A DNA stretch of 64,000 nucleotides from Liolophura sinensis. Its lineage: Eukaryota > Mollusca > Polyplacophora > Chitonida > Chitonidae. Position 1 is the stretch's first letter, and each line of letters opens with the position of its first letter. Below are positions 28,201-39,500 of the stretch, piece by piece. The notes under the pieces are model-generated. The model searched no databases and was not told the origin of the DNA. It saw only the letters and a list, made by a program, of their open reading frames with translations. The stretch covers positions 13,261,608-13,325,607 of the forward strand of contig NC_088299.1 in the NCBI RefSeq assembly GCF_032854445.1, given 5' to 3'. A program made the position numbers and the translations under genes.

Positions 28201-31200
28201 CAGATGCTCAAACCATTCACAGCTGCGATCTTCTACCTCAGAAAAACTACACTTAGGGGTAATAACTATAATTGCAAACATTGCAAGGAAAGACTAGTCT
28301 TGTTTTCAATTCCAGTAGAAAGTATCCACAAACTTACTTGATAATGTTCTCAAGAAACAATCTGGCATTGGACAAAACCTGAAATCAGATTATGAATAAG
28401 TAAATAGGTCGGCCTTTGTGCGGTAATAAATCCATATATATGGCAAAACTCCGACGTTTCGTGAAACCCTGTGAAATAAGTTGTACCTGTTTTTTTTTAT
28501 GTAAGCAACATTTTTAACATGCATATTCATTTTATATATTGTTTAACAGGTATTCTTGTTTTCTGTTTTAGATACTCTACAAGTTGAAGTTTGGCAATGA
28601 AACAACAACTGACTGAAGAAATTTACTGAGCCAAGGAAATTTTGTGAAAACGGTACGAGTTGAGAAAACCAGACAGAGCTAATAGGAAACCTGCAGCTCT
28701 ACACGAACATCCAATCAGCAGGTGCTGGCTTGTATCTCCTAACATCAAAGGTCAACAGCCGATTGGTTGTGATTAGGTCACGTTTTAGATAAACTAAGCT
28801 GTAGACGGGTGTTCTACTTAAGTATGTCAGACTACCATCAATGATGTGCCCACCCGCACTCGGCGACGGGCCCACCCACACTATGTGAGGTGCCAACCAT
28901 CACTCTGTGGTGTGCCAACCATCACTCTGTGGTGTGCCAACCTGCGCTCCATGGTGTGCCAACCTGCACTCCATGGTGTGCCAACCTGCACATAATGATG
29001 TGCCAGCCTTCGCTCACTGAAGTGCCAACCTGAATTTGGTGATGCGCCAACCTTCACTCAATGATGTGCCAACCTTCACTCAATGATGTGCTAACCTGCA
29101 CTCAATGATGTGCCAACCTGCATTCAATGATGTTCCAACCTGCACTCATTGACGTGCCAACCTTCATTCACTGATGTGCCAACCTGCATTCAAAGATGTG
29201 CCAACCTGCACTCACTGATATGCCAACCGGCATTTGGTGATGTGCCAACCTGCACTCACTGACGTGCCAACCTTCACTGATTGACATGCCAAGTGTCACT
29301 CAATGACGTGCTAAGCTGCACACACTGTTGTGCCAACCTGCACTCACTAATGTGCCAACCTGCATTTGGTGATGTTCCAACCTGCACTCAATGATGTTCC
29401 AACCTGCACACAATGATGTGCCAAGCTGCACTCAATGATGTTCCAACCTGCACACAATGATGTGCCAAGCTGCATTCAATGATGTGCCAATGTGCTTTTG
29501 GTGATGTGCCAACCTGCACTCAGTGCTGTGCCAGTCTGTATTCAGTGAATTGCCAACTACTTTTAAGGGCATGTATTGTTCTGCTATTTGCACGCTATTC
29601 AATGTGTGTGTATTCATGTAGTTTTCCACCAGCCTTTTCACTTGTAGTTTAGAAAGTATTAAATATCAAAATATAAGAAAATTAGCTGTCTTCTTTGATA
29701 TCAAAGAGAGCCTAATATCCTTGCAAAACATCAATGTCGATATACATTTGTCTGTCTTCCATGAGGTTTAACTTTTTAAATTAAATTCAAATTTAAAATG
29801 CCGACAATACAAGTATACATTTTATGTTTAAATCCAGGAATCCTCTGATTTAATATTCTAACACAGTAATATCACATTTACATGATCATCAGCAACTGGA
29901 CATGATGACTTGCATGTCCCTAAAGTAGGGCACACGTGTCCGAGATGGTAAAGGTCTGACAAAGTTTAACTACCCATCTGGTTGCTGACATCAAGGTCTA
30001 TGCAAGGTTATCATATTTTGCTGGAAAATTTTAGAGACACATCTGTATCACAAAGCCCTTACCTCACTGCAATACAAAATGGATTAACTCCAAATCTTTC
30101 TGGAGTATTAGCAACAGGGTAGGTCAAAGGAAATTTCCATTTTATACACAGGGGTGATGTGAAATCACTTGCACTCATGTTGTGTATGCAGGTGTTCCTT
30201 GCCAGTGACACACCCCTCTATTTACATGCTGATAATTCCTCCCTGACCTCTGGCAGCTGAGTGTTTTGTCTAACTCATTCTGGGACACAAACTGACCTCA
30301 AAGTCACATAACACATGGCTGTGTCCTAAGCAAACACAATAACATGTTGGTAATCCATAGATTTCAAAGAACCTTTCTCCGGTCGCAATACAAGAATATG
30401 TCTCCCCATAATGAAGTGTTTAAAACACCAATCAAATAAATAATAGATGAGAATACAGTGCAACAGTCAGCTAAAATCATGCCACCTGCCATTCACTATC
30501 ATCATTTGTGCCTACTCACTATGGCAAACTGAACATTCTATAGCACAGCCAATATAACATGCATAATATTAAACCTTGAAACTATGAATTAGTAACGCAC
30601 TTACCAGCAGAACGATGCACAAGTTTAGCAGCCCCCTGTAATTGGTGAATCCACTCGAAGTGCTAAACATGGAGTCGGCATGTCGATGAATCCTGTGGAA
30701 TAATCAAATGCGACAGAAATTTGAAATCTCATATGGGTAGCTTTAATAACTTGAGAGATGTATAGATCACATTACAACTGCAACTTGAAGCACATTAGTA
30801 CAGCACAGCAAAGTACTACTGCTGTACTTTACTTGTTCACACATGTGGGGTGAAAGAATTATGTGAGGTTGAAGTCCCTGACACAATACAGAAACATAGT
30901 ATGTTAAAAATACAAACATCCTGGAACAATAAATTAACATATTTTATAATACATCTGGAAGTTACATGAACATGTGCTTCCATCAAGTCCTTCTTCGTTA
31001 AAACCTTCGTCATTTGAAATTCCCAAGGTTACTAATACTGTATGAAAAAGATGAAGACTGTTAATCAGTGGTACATGTACCTAAGTATTATCAAGCACTC
31101 ACCATTTAGTCTGAATGTTTGTTTAGATTTAAAGGCCATTCTATATACCATTTCAATTACAAGTACCTCATAATGGTCTGTCCAACAGGACAATTCTAAG

Positions 31201-34200
31201 ACCACTAAATCGAGTGCTGCCCTAATACTGCCTTAATATTGCAGCATCATGCTGAGGACACCAGACAAGACATGCCACCCCTCAACCAAACTAACTGCAT
31301 CATGCTGAGGACACCAGACAAGACATGTCACCCCTCAACCAAACTAACTGCATCTTGCTGAGGACACCAGATAAGACATGTCACCCCTCAACCAAACTAA
31401 CTGCATCGTGCTGAGGACACCAGACAAGACATGTCACCCCTCAACCAAACTAACTGCATCATGCTGAGGACACCAGACAAGACATGTCACCCCTCAACCA
31501 AACTAACTATCAAAATCTATTGATTACTATCATACTGTGTTTGGTACTCATACATGTACCTTGGGAGACTTAACCAACACATTCCTAGGAGAACTAAAAA
31601 TAAGAATTATGACAAATGTTCAAGACAAAAAGATTATTGCCCCTCAACAGTCAGTTAGTCAGTCAATTACAAAGTCAATTTTGCACACAAACTTTAATCT
31701 ACATGTACCATCACCACGATATGGATACAAAATTATTTTCATTCATTCACTGATTCATTAGATCTACCACTGTTTGTGTCACAGAATGTCACTTATTTGC
31801 TGGATGATGACAGATATTTTCAGATACACCGATCACCCAACAAAACACCCCAACCCACTACTGTACACTATTAAACTTTGGGACCATATATATATGCACA
31901 CACCATTACTATCACTTTAAGTTGGCACCTTGGGAGATTTCACCAACAAAACCCTATGAATTAGGCCATGACACATATTGCGCATTTCCAGGACATTATT
32001 GTCCTTCAACAGTAATACAAGCCAGCTGGAATACATGTATCATATAGCAAATTTTACACCCAAGTTTCAATGTACGAGTATATTGTACCATCGCCCCGAC
32101 AGGGGTGCTACATGTATACAGTACTGCCAGAGAGGCTTTAAGCCACAATCAATCATTCAATCATTTGATCTACCATTGTCTGTCTCACATAACATTACTT
32201 ACTTGCTGGAGGACGCCAGATGTTTCCCTATATATATATATCAACAACCTATTCTTTGATGTCCAGGACTGCTCACAAAGGCAGCAGGACAGCTGGACTG
32301 ACCTGCAAGCTGTTATTACCATGACCAACAACATAGCCTTTTGCTATGTAAGAATTGAATGAGTGTATTTGACGTGCCAATTTAGGAGGCCCATCGCACA
32401 CACAATTCTATCAGCGGAATGTCCAAACTGGGCCACACAGTGATACGAAGTGGCGATTTCATGGTTGTCAAAGTTGGCACTTTAACTAACAATCAGGCGA
32501 CAAGTAGCTAGTCGTAACTGCTGTACAATTGTTGTTCTACGCTATTGTGGACATCATCCCAGACAAGCTACATGTAGAAGCTGGCACAGGATCAGTACAG
32601 ATTTGTGATTTGGGCACACTTTTAGTAAATTAAGTTGAGCTAAAGATATTACGAAACCCTGAAGTCTACCTAATGTTTTACACACCCAATTACTGTGTCA
32701 ATATTATTATAAATAAATATTTGTATAGTCAGGGTATGAGAATAAAAGGATTTTGTGAAAACATAAGTTAAATTTATGAGGCAACATTCCCCATAATTTG
32801 GGCTTTCTTAGGTCATACAGTAATTTAGACACCTTTAAAGGGCATTAAAACGTCCTTTCGTATTTGACCTTGAGGTTTAATGCTAGGCCGCCATTGTACA
32901 TGTATTGAGAGTTATTTTTCACAGACATGTAAAATTTCTGTGGAATTTATAAGCGTTACTAAATGTTGAAAATTTCTAAACACTTTAATAACGTAATTGA
33001 TGCTTTGTGTGACTCTCAGGGACATTTCACTAATGTGATGCAGGCAAGGTTTGCTGGTGAAAAAAGTTGTCCAGCGCAGAAAACCATGAACTGCACCTCG
33101 GGTAATATGGGGAAACCAAATGTACAAATATGTACTACATCTCAGGGGGTATTTTTAAAAAAGCAGTGGACAAAAGGGCCTGTCACAGCCAAGTCAACAG
33201 GAACTAAATTAGAACGGCCAAAGGTCACAAACTGCATCAAGCCTGTCTGAAATGTTCAGGCAGTAATTCAGGCATACAAAGAGTCTCCCTATAAAATATG
33301 TGTGGTATACATGGTCTGCCTTCTTCCACAGTAATTTCCTGATCTCATCCAGGCAAAACAAACTTTGCTCCACAAATCAGGGCATTTAAGTTCGAAAAGA
33401 AATGGCTTCTTCATGCTACAGATAATTTATACAAGCCAAAAGGACCACGTGCTAATAATTACATAGATTTATCGCTACTTTTTCTACTATTTTCTATATC
33501 TACTCTACATGCGTGTTAATTTCACTGACACACCCCAGACTCTAATCTTACATGGTACTAACATTCCACTGATTGCAGTTGACACTTTCAATGGGGGTGT
33601 TCAATAACTGGTACCCCTATGTATGTGTACTAGGTGATATTTAAACCCATCAACATGTACAGACTTGTGGGTAATAGAGCATGTCAAAGCCAGGACATGC
33701 TGATAGGGTACAACGAGACAGATCAGACACTAGTTTGCAGGAACAAGTATTCGATGTGTCATCAGCAATACTGAGTCCAAACTCCACTAAACCATCAAAA
33801 GACGAAAGCACAAAATATATCAATAGATATATCAATAAATAAAAAGATATTACATGCATACATGTAAATTCTAATTTACGTACGAGCAACAAAACAAACA
33901 CCAAACATGTATGAGATATTAACAGAGTTCCTGTTACAAGAAAAATCAACGAAACAATCAAGGAACTTTTTAAATTTCCAACAACAGCAGTTAAATCTGG
34001 TGGCTTATAGGCACACCATTACGTGCAGAATAAAACATCCCTTACACGTAGACTGACAACGCCCTCACTAAAACCGTAAAAACGTGTTAATCGAGGCCTT
34101 GAGGGAAACCTCGAAAAAAAAAAAAACAGGGCCTACCTAATTTCCTCAATCTTTTCGCATATGAAAGAGTAAATTTCAGTGCACTTTATGCACATTTTTA

Positions 34201-36270
34201 GTTAGTTTTTGGGATCAACTACACTGGTTGGTTTGGCCAATTTCACGGCTTCACAAAAAGTAGTTTTATTAGTCAACACCGAATAATGCCTTCAGAATAT
34301 ACCTGAATAAACATCTTGTAAACCGGTGAACAGGTTCAAGAAGTACAGGACTCTACACTTTTCATAACGCATTTGATTGTTTCGTTATTTATTCTTCTCT
34401 CGATTTTAATTTCTGTCAAATCCTTAAGTCTTTCATTTGCCAGAATAGAAAAAAAAATTTTTCTTCTGTACCTGTTTTAGCCCCACCTGCATCTGAGGTC
34501 AGGTGCCACAGGCTCTACCTGTACCCAACCATGTGATCTTTTTCTTTGTTGTCTCAGGTTATGTAATACCTTTCAGTCTGGTAAACACTCTCAAAGTCAG
34601 TACGAATTACAGTTTATTTCTATGAAAAAAAACATCCCTAGTATCATTCAAATTAGAATTATCTTGTGTAATGTGCAGAGACAACAGCGTCAATCTCATC
34701 TGATCTTTTTTTATGATTAAATCTGACATCACTCCTGGATTATAACATACAGGCCCGATCAGAGTAAGAAAAATAATTTTCTATACTCTTTAGCCACTTT
34801 CTTGGAAAGTTACTGACTTCGAAAACGGATGGGGTTTTTTTTGTGTTTTTTTTTGTCGTTAGATTTGACATAGAGGTACTTGCGTTCTGTGAGAAGCAAA
34901 ACATTTTTTTTCCAATGGGGCTAAATACGGCGGCATGTTTCCATGACGCTAGGTACGAGAGCCTCACTTTGGTATCCTCGACTTCCCATCTATGACAGGA
35001 GACCAGTTTTTTATATGCTTTGAAACATGATAAAATAATATACAAGTAGTACAGGTATGAAAGACATATAACATGGTTATAATTACCATAAACATAAACA
35101 ATTTTAAACTCTAATTGAAAAAAATAGAAATTATTACAGTTGTTTATCTTACACATGAGCTTGAGGAGCCTCTTCTTTCGCTGTAACAAAATATTCCGGT
35201 TCTTGTAACCATTTAGGTAGAAAATTGTGAACAATTCCACCCATGCTGGCTTCCTCTCCTCCCCTATGCTCTTCTGTGAGAACACTGCTCTCTTCTGATG
35301 CACCACCATTGTTCACTGCACCATTTTGACTAGCTGTACCACTCACATCTTTATCTTTTTTGTTTCTTTTCCTCAAAACTGGTCCTTTGGAAATCATGCC
35401 ATTCTTTGCAGCCATGATTACAAATTTTACTCTGTGGCATCAAGTTCAACAGCAGATATATATTTTTTTTTTTTTCAAAACTTCAAGCGGTGTTAAACAC
35501 AACAGAGTTAGCATTTAAATCAAAATCTTACACTTAATAATGTTTTTCCTCCCAGCATCAGTTTGTGGAAGTCAATCTCATGCTACTTTAGTACTTAGCG
35601 CCAGTGCTATGTACATGTACAACACACACAGACGGGTCACTGTGTTGTCCAGTCTACACTACTGTAAGACTTCAACTGACCTCTGGTAAATTTCGCCACC
35701 AGTTGTGTTCTGACATACAAAACTGGCACACTCCCAATCGGATGTGCGTCGACGCACATGCAACCACTGCCCTTCCTTATAGTCAAAGCAGGCCGATAAT
35801 ATTTTCAATCCTATATAGTACATGCATAAATGCATGCATGCGCTCTGAATAGCTAAAAATAACTCCACTCTGCCGGGAATCAACAACTAGGACTGGTCAG
35901 TGCGCCCGAGTGGGGAGGTACTGAGCACACCGCCAGCGCCACCTGCCTTTGTGTTTGTCTGTATTTTTGTTCTCACATGTGAGAGAATTAGCATGCGGCA
36001 GATCAACACGACCACGTGGTCACACGGTGCATGGCTGCTGACTGCATGACATCCAGCTGTTCGACAGTCGCAAAGCCCAAATGTGACAACTAAACCGGAA
36101 GTCAGGTAACTGACACCAAACTCCCTCCCGGTCACACTGACAGCAAATGAAACACTGACACCTGATACTCACGGTCTGTCCGGTTGCTGCAGACGCTCTT
36201 TCTTCAGTTTCTCGTTAGCTTCCGTCACAGTATTCACACTGTGAGTTCGACGAAGCCTCGGACCCGACAT
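16281..36270 (-). CDS. DGAT1: Diacylglycerol O-acyltransferase 1 (DGAT1)
   Basis: Exons on the minus strand: 36173-36270, 30605-30692, 28338-28378, 27537-27622, 25513-25565, 24188-24290, 23667-23807, 22181-22252, 21247-21350, (unresolved 39 nt), 20422-20508, 19793-19905, 18931-18996, 17381-17468, 17019-17081 and 16281-16472. All listed joins keep phase; total about 477 aa, against about 490 usual. The enzyme is an MBOAT-family ER membrane protein that joins acyl-CoA to diacylglycerol to make triacylglycerol. Seen: an N-terminal basic region; [57 protein letters not shown] with the MBOAT catalytic histidine (about residue 392); and the C-terminal [18 protein letters not shown]. The start follows an E-box 7 bp upstream. 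The 13 residues expected before [10 protein letters not shown] (human LFFTQLQVGLIQQ) are not confidently placed. Confidence 0.95.
16646..16755. repeat. 17-bp minisatellite, about 6 copies
   Basis: Unit gcaaggactccagttta, in the last DGAT1 intron. Copies are nearly identical, with one 15-bp unit and one g/a change, so it is probably young and length-variable. Confidence 0.9.
17983..18176. repeat. Two-copy tandem duplication of about 96 bp
   Basis: Two near-identical units run from tatttttatttaatttttg through agagttggctcacccgtaaa to gtctgaaatactccttcc, in a DGAT1 intron. The only clear difference is the length of the T run. Confidence 0.9.
19335..19600. repeat. gtgacagtga-type minisatellite
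   Basis: Degenerate repeats of gtgacagtgag and gtgacagtaagagt units in the DGAT1 intron between exons 18931-18996 and 19793-19905. A larger block (agtgaaccata...caagtatctattacaacaag) is present twice. Confidence 0.85.
20102..20312 (-). repeat. SINE copy in DGAT1 intron
   Basis: Begins with gattggtgttttacaccata and ends in gaactcacagcgaccgcatt, so it lies on the minus strand, the same strand as DGAT1. Moderately diverged. Confidence 0.75.
20701..20910. repeat. MITE-like element, family A
   Basis: About 210 bp between imperfect terminal inverted repeats: aattcttcaaccgtttc on the left and gaaaaggttgaggaatt on the right. The interior (gcatattctgaaggcattattctgtg) recurs at 26991-27200 and, reversed, at 34137-34346. 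No coding capacity. The class is DNA transposon by structure only. Confidence 0.65.
20943..21010 (-). other. Unresolved micro-exon zone of DGAT1
   Basis: Protein alignment requires 39 in-frame nt between exons 21247-21350 and 20422-20508. A 13-nt segment at 20998-21010 has an excellent acceptor (tttctttcctttcag) and donor (gtaaga), and encodes LFPA. A 26-nt segment at 20943-20968 ends at a perfect gtaagt donor. Together they sum to 39 nt and would read [13 protein letters not shown], but the intervening stretch would be an implausibly short 29-nt intron. The true structure is uncertain. Confidence 0.3.
22075..22150. repeat. Partial family A MITE
   Basis: Carries the left end (gtaattcttcaaccttttga) and part of the interior (ttcataaaattatacttttt) of the element seen whole at 20701-20910 and 26991-27200. 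The right end is missing. Confidence 0.5.
22441..22782. repeat. Inverted-repeat (MITE/foldback) element with TA flanks
   Basis: 342 bp beginning ggggagtt and ending aactcccc, flanked by TA on both sides. The two ends are imperfect inverted repeats of about 85 nt, including gaactctttt with its partner aaaagagttc and catgtgatctgtcaaaaatg with its partner ttttcacagtcacatg. TA flanks and inverted ends suggest a Tc1/mariner-type non-autonomous element. It lies in a DGAT1 intron. Confidence 0.7.
24024..24200 (-). repeat. About 25-bp minisatellite copying the DGAT1 exon 6 splice donor
   Basis: On the minus strand exon 6 ends CCAAATCCAG/GTAAGTC. The start of the following intron repeats this block in degenerate form about six times, for example CACAAATCCAGGTGTC and CACAAATCCAGGTGAGTC. 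Some copies retain a usable donor (GTGAGT near 24058). The reading frame stays open from exon 6 through the array to 24024. Confidence 0.65.
25365..25462 (+). repeat. SINE 3' fragment
   Basis: A diverged piece of the SINE body and tail (ccagcaacctgc ... gaaagattcttgagtaaaga) in a DGAT1 intron. Confidence 0.5.
26256..26452 (-). repeat. SINE copy in DGAT1 intron
   Basis: Tail, body and head in order on the minus strand: gattggtgttttgagccata, cattatggtgggaggaaact, then gaacctgggacctca and tagctcactgagccaccc. The tRNA-like head end differs from the 9448 copy, suggesting a subfamily. Confidence 0.7.
26991..27200. repeat. MITE-like element, family A
   Basis: Same family and orientation as 20701-20910. 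Ends aattcctcgacctttttgca and gagaaggttgacgaattag. Interior matches over the whole length with point changes. Intron of DGAT1. Confidence 0.65.
27750..27945. repeat. Dispersed non-coding repeat, family B
   Basis: Contains ttgaggtttgcttggaacat and cacttttgtgggcgaaattt, which recur at 47535-47720 and more weakly at 15270-15440. No ends or coding capacity were identified. Confidence 0.55.
28838..29560. repeat. 22-bp minisatellite, about 30 copies
   Basis: Degenerate unit gatgtgccaacctgcactca (plus 2 nt) in the DGAT1 intron between exons 2 and 3. Copies vary at the last third (actcaat, atttggt, acacaat). The array covers about 720 bp. Confidence 0.9.
30378..30450 (+). repeat. SINE tail fragment
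   Basis: Short diverged piece ending in aaaacaccaatcaaataaat, the SINE's characteristic 3' end, in DGAT1 intron 1. Confidence 0.45.
31247..31508. repeat. 53-bp minisatellite, about 5 copies
   Basis: Units are spaced exactly 53 bp apart (gctgaggacaccagacaag at 31251, 31304 and 31357 and so on), ending in ctcaaccaaactaactgcat. Near-identical copies in DGAT1 intron 1. The unit resembles part of the SINE-like repeat at 11480-11705. Confidence 0.9.
31535..32235. repeat. Two-copy diverged tandem duplication of about 360-380 bp
   Basis: Copy 1 (about 31540-31825) and copy 2 (about 31920-32230) share in order caccttgggaga-(c/t)tt(a/c)accaaca, cctcaacag/ccttcaacag, the (a/g)tctaccactgt...tgtctcac stretch and acttgctgga. 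Diverged and non-coding, in DGAT1 intron 1. Confidence 0.6.
34137..34346. repeat. MITE-like element, family A (reverse orientation)
   Basis: Reverse complement of the 20701-20910 element: ends taatttcctcaatcttttcg and caggttcaagaagta, with interior gaataatgccttcagaatat. DGAT1 intron 1. Confidence 0.6.
35149..35415 (-). CDS. Unrecognised small single-exon ORF inside DGAT1 intron 1
   Basis: An 88-codon ORF ([20 protein letters not shown] at its start, then a Ser/Gly/Glu-rich low-complexity middle and [16 protein letters not shown] near the end). The ATG has a good Kozak context (A at -3, G at +4). The mixture of a basic start, polar linker and aromatic C-terminal motif looks more protein-like than neighbouring ORFs. 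No family was recognised. It could be a nested or retroposed gene, an alternative exon, or chance. Confidence 0.35.
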   Translation of the reverse strand: MAAKNGMISKGPVLRKRNKKDKDVSGTASQNGAVNNGGASEESSVLTEEHRGGEEASMGGIVHNFLPKWLQEPEYFVTAKEEAPQAHV

Positions 36271-36580
36271 TTTTATCACGTGCTGCAAACAAATCGCAAG
36301 CCGCTTACTGCATAGCACACATCGTCCCCGAAAGGAATTCCTTGTTGTATTAGGGACCTATGTCATACACCCAAAGTTCCACAGCAACACAGTCTAACAT
36401 AACATTATGGAAGCAATGAAATATGTCAAAAAAGTTAAAGTTGTTAGCACTGACGTAAGCGACAGATTTCATATGTGCGCGAGAAGCCGGGCATTTCTGA
36501 CAAGAGAGACGTGTTTTCGGCATTGGTTAGATCAATGGATGGAATAAAGCTAGGAGTTTTTCATTTGTAACTATGGTGTC
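36271..36580. promoter_or_regulatory. Shared divergent promoter, DGAT1 / TBC1D20
   Basis: Only 310 bp separate the two start codons, which point away from each other. Seen: CACGTG E-box at 36277-36282, just upstream of the DGAT1 ATG, and TGACGTAA (CRE/ATF-like) at 36451-36458. No TATA box is evident. Transcription factor binding is inferred from motif only. Confidence 0.55.
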
Positions 36581-36584
36581 ATGA
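36573..36584 (+). promoter_or_regulatory. Upstream mini-ORF overlapping the TBC1D20 start
   Basis: ATG GTG TCA TGA: a three-residue ORF whose stop overlaps the TBC1D20 ATG by two bases (ATGA). If the mRNA includes it, such an arrangement could lower or couple initiation at the main start. Confidence 0.45.
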
Positions 36585-39500
36585 GTTCAGTCCGATCGAG
36601 ACCGTCCCGGCGACAACTCGCCCGCCCACCTTCTGATCTGACGGTGAAGTCGAGCCATGGGGATGTCGACGCCGGAGCAGACGATCCGAGTTCACGAGAT
36701 CTTTCTGTCAGTAGAGGTATACTACAACGATTTAGTTCATATCCTTTTCACAGCCATTTAAGTCTGAATCTCCGAGGGTGCATGACAGAGTAAGAAATCA
36801 TAACCTGTCTTGGATTGATAAGCCACTGACAGAGGAACAGAATAAAATGGGATTGAGATGTGACTCTGAGATTTATTTGTGAACATATGCATTTACGTGG
36901 GACTTTGTGAAATTGAGTTTTCAGTTGTAATTGCCATGCAGTGTCAAGAAAGATATTTACCTCAAGGAGAGAAAACAACTTATTCATCTTTCTTTTGTCA
37001 CAGTTGCAGGGAGACTTGAGAAGATATCCAGCATACAGAAATGCCTTGAGTCTGATCCAGTGGACATTACCTCACTCCGTCAGCTGGCAATTAGTCGCGG
37101 GGGACTGATCAACGATGAGCTCCGACGTAAAGTGTGGCCAGAACTGCTGGGTGTGGATGTGTCCAGCATACCCCCTAAACCAGGTGCGTACACTGATATG
37201 GTATGGCTCAGGTGGGAGGTTAAAACACTGCTGCTGATTCATGGGAGAGATAACATTCATTGAGAATGTTTGTCTTAAAGATCGATAGTCTGTGTATGAA
37301 CCATTTCAGTAGACCATGTTTGCCTTGTTTATCTGTTAATAAGATATACTGTACTTGAATTTGTGTCCAGTATACTGTTAATGTCATTCTTTAAATGTTT
37401 GGCTGTGTCTTTAGAGAAGTCGTGCGGGCTGAATGGTTAGGGGACAATGCAAGGACAGGTAGCTGTCTGAAGTTAATACAGTTTCAAGTCAGGTTTCAAG
37501 ATACCGATGTGGCATTCAGCGGTAATCATTCATTCATTCAGGTTTCACGCATACAGTTATCTGACCATACTGTTGTACATATTACTTTAATTTAATTATT
37601 TTATTTTGTGCCAAATTTGTGCCATTTAAACATAGGCTGATACATATGTAGTTATGAAACAGAAATAGTGTGGACCACTCACTGTCACCAAGGCCTCTTG
37701 ACTCATGTATTAAGTATTCACAGCTCTCTTGATGATAAGTATTTTCTGTCCACAGACCAGTCAGTATTGATAGCACACAGAGATTATAACCAGGTTGTCT
37801 TGGATGTGAACAGGTCATTGAAGCGATTTCCACCAGGTAGGTTTTACATTATCATGGATTCCCAAAATGTTGTAAAATTTACATAACTTTGTTCATGGAC
37901 ACCACAACCAGGGTTTAGTGTGTAGCTTTGATCAACGTGCCCTTTATGCATTTGTAGAGACCATCTTTTATGTAGCTATGAACACAGGTCTGTTGTTAGT
38001 TTGAATACAATAAATGAAAGTATTTTTTCATATGTGTTGGAGACCAAGGCAATGGTTATAATTGTCAGTGTATGTGTGTGTTGTCAGGTATGGAGGAGGA
38101 GAAGCGCCTGGGCTTACAGGATCAGCTGGTGGATGTCATAATGAGGATTCTTGTCAACCATAATGAACTGCATTATTATCAGGTTTGACGTAGTTAATTG
38201 CCTTCCAGTGCCTGTGTTCTGGTAACAGAACAGTCTTGGAAGACAGCCACACCAGTACTTAACTGTGACATAAATCCTCGTTCATAAGTGTAGTTTTTCC
38301 CCAAAATGGGATCAGTTTATGTCCATACATAGCAGATCTTTCTCATCAGCGTATCAGTCTGTCATGTCTCTTGTTCTTGCCCATTAAGGCATCATTTATA
38401 CTCCACAAGTTTTTGCTCATTAGGACACCAATGATCAGTAGTACTTGTTCATCAGCATAACAGTCATCCACAGGTCTTGTTTGTCATGGTATCAGTCCAT
38501 ATTTATAATTCTTGCATGTAAGGACTTCATTTCATGTCCATAATCCATGAAACAAGGGATTGGTCATCCATATCTCTTGCTTATTAGGGCAGCTGATCAG
38601 TCCTTATGCAAAGTTATTTCCAGTCGAGGTATCCGTCCATGCCCATACATTGTAGTTCTTGCCTATGAAGGCATCAGTCCTTGTCCATTGTGCTCTATAC
38701 TTGAGACTAAACTCCTGTCTGTAGTGATACCCTAGAGAGATCTTATATGAGTTTCTTTCTTAAAACATCTCTGTTGTTTGTCTTATTAACACACCTATGT
38801 GCTATTCTGTCACAGGGCTACCATGACATCTGTGTGACATTCCTGTTAGTTGTTGGGGAGGACCTTACCTTTGCCCTAGTCGACCAGTTATCTACTAACC
38901 ATTTAAGGTAAATAATTGTGTGTTGTCAACTACATGTATGAGGGAGAATAAAATAAGTCTAACGTACACATGCATGCTTAATGTCACCACTACATTCAAA
39001 TAGAGCCAGAAATGTGCAGATTATTTCTCTACGCCCCATAGTTCTCTCAGAATGTTTGAAAGTATGGGCTGCACAGGTAGTTGAAAGGGTCGAAAAATTA
39101 GCGAAATCAAGGCTAAATTGTCCACGTTACATGTAGCACCTGTATATTTTATCTTAGATCACCAGTGGGGTCGTTTACACTTCTTTCTTCATCAAGTTTT
39201 GACTGGCGTGTTAGATGTTTTTAGCTGATGTACAATTTGCTGCTACCTCTACATTCACCAGTTCCCCCAAGTTTCTCAAGAGCCTTGATCCTGTTTCAGA
39301 GATTTCATGGATGTAAATATGGAGAGAACTAACCACATACTGAACTACCTATATCCAATTGTGGAACAGGCCAGTCCCAAACTTTGTGAGTTCATGGAGA
39401 GGTAAGCATCAGAGGCTGGTATACTATTGTAGGGGTGTTAAGCAGGGGTGACGACGAAGAATGTATGTGGAGTATTAACAGTTGTTGAAGACCACTTGCC

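Noticed and set aside
28838-29560. CRISPR-like array
   Set aside because: Unit about 22 bp with no distinct spacers; it is a degenerate minisatellite in an animal intron.
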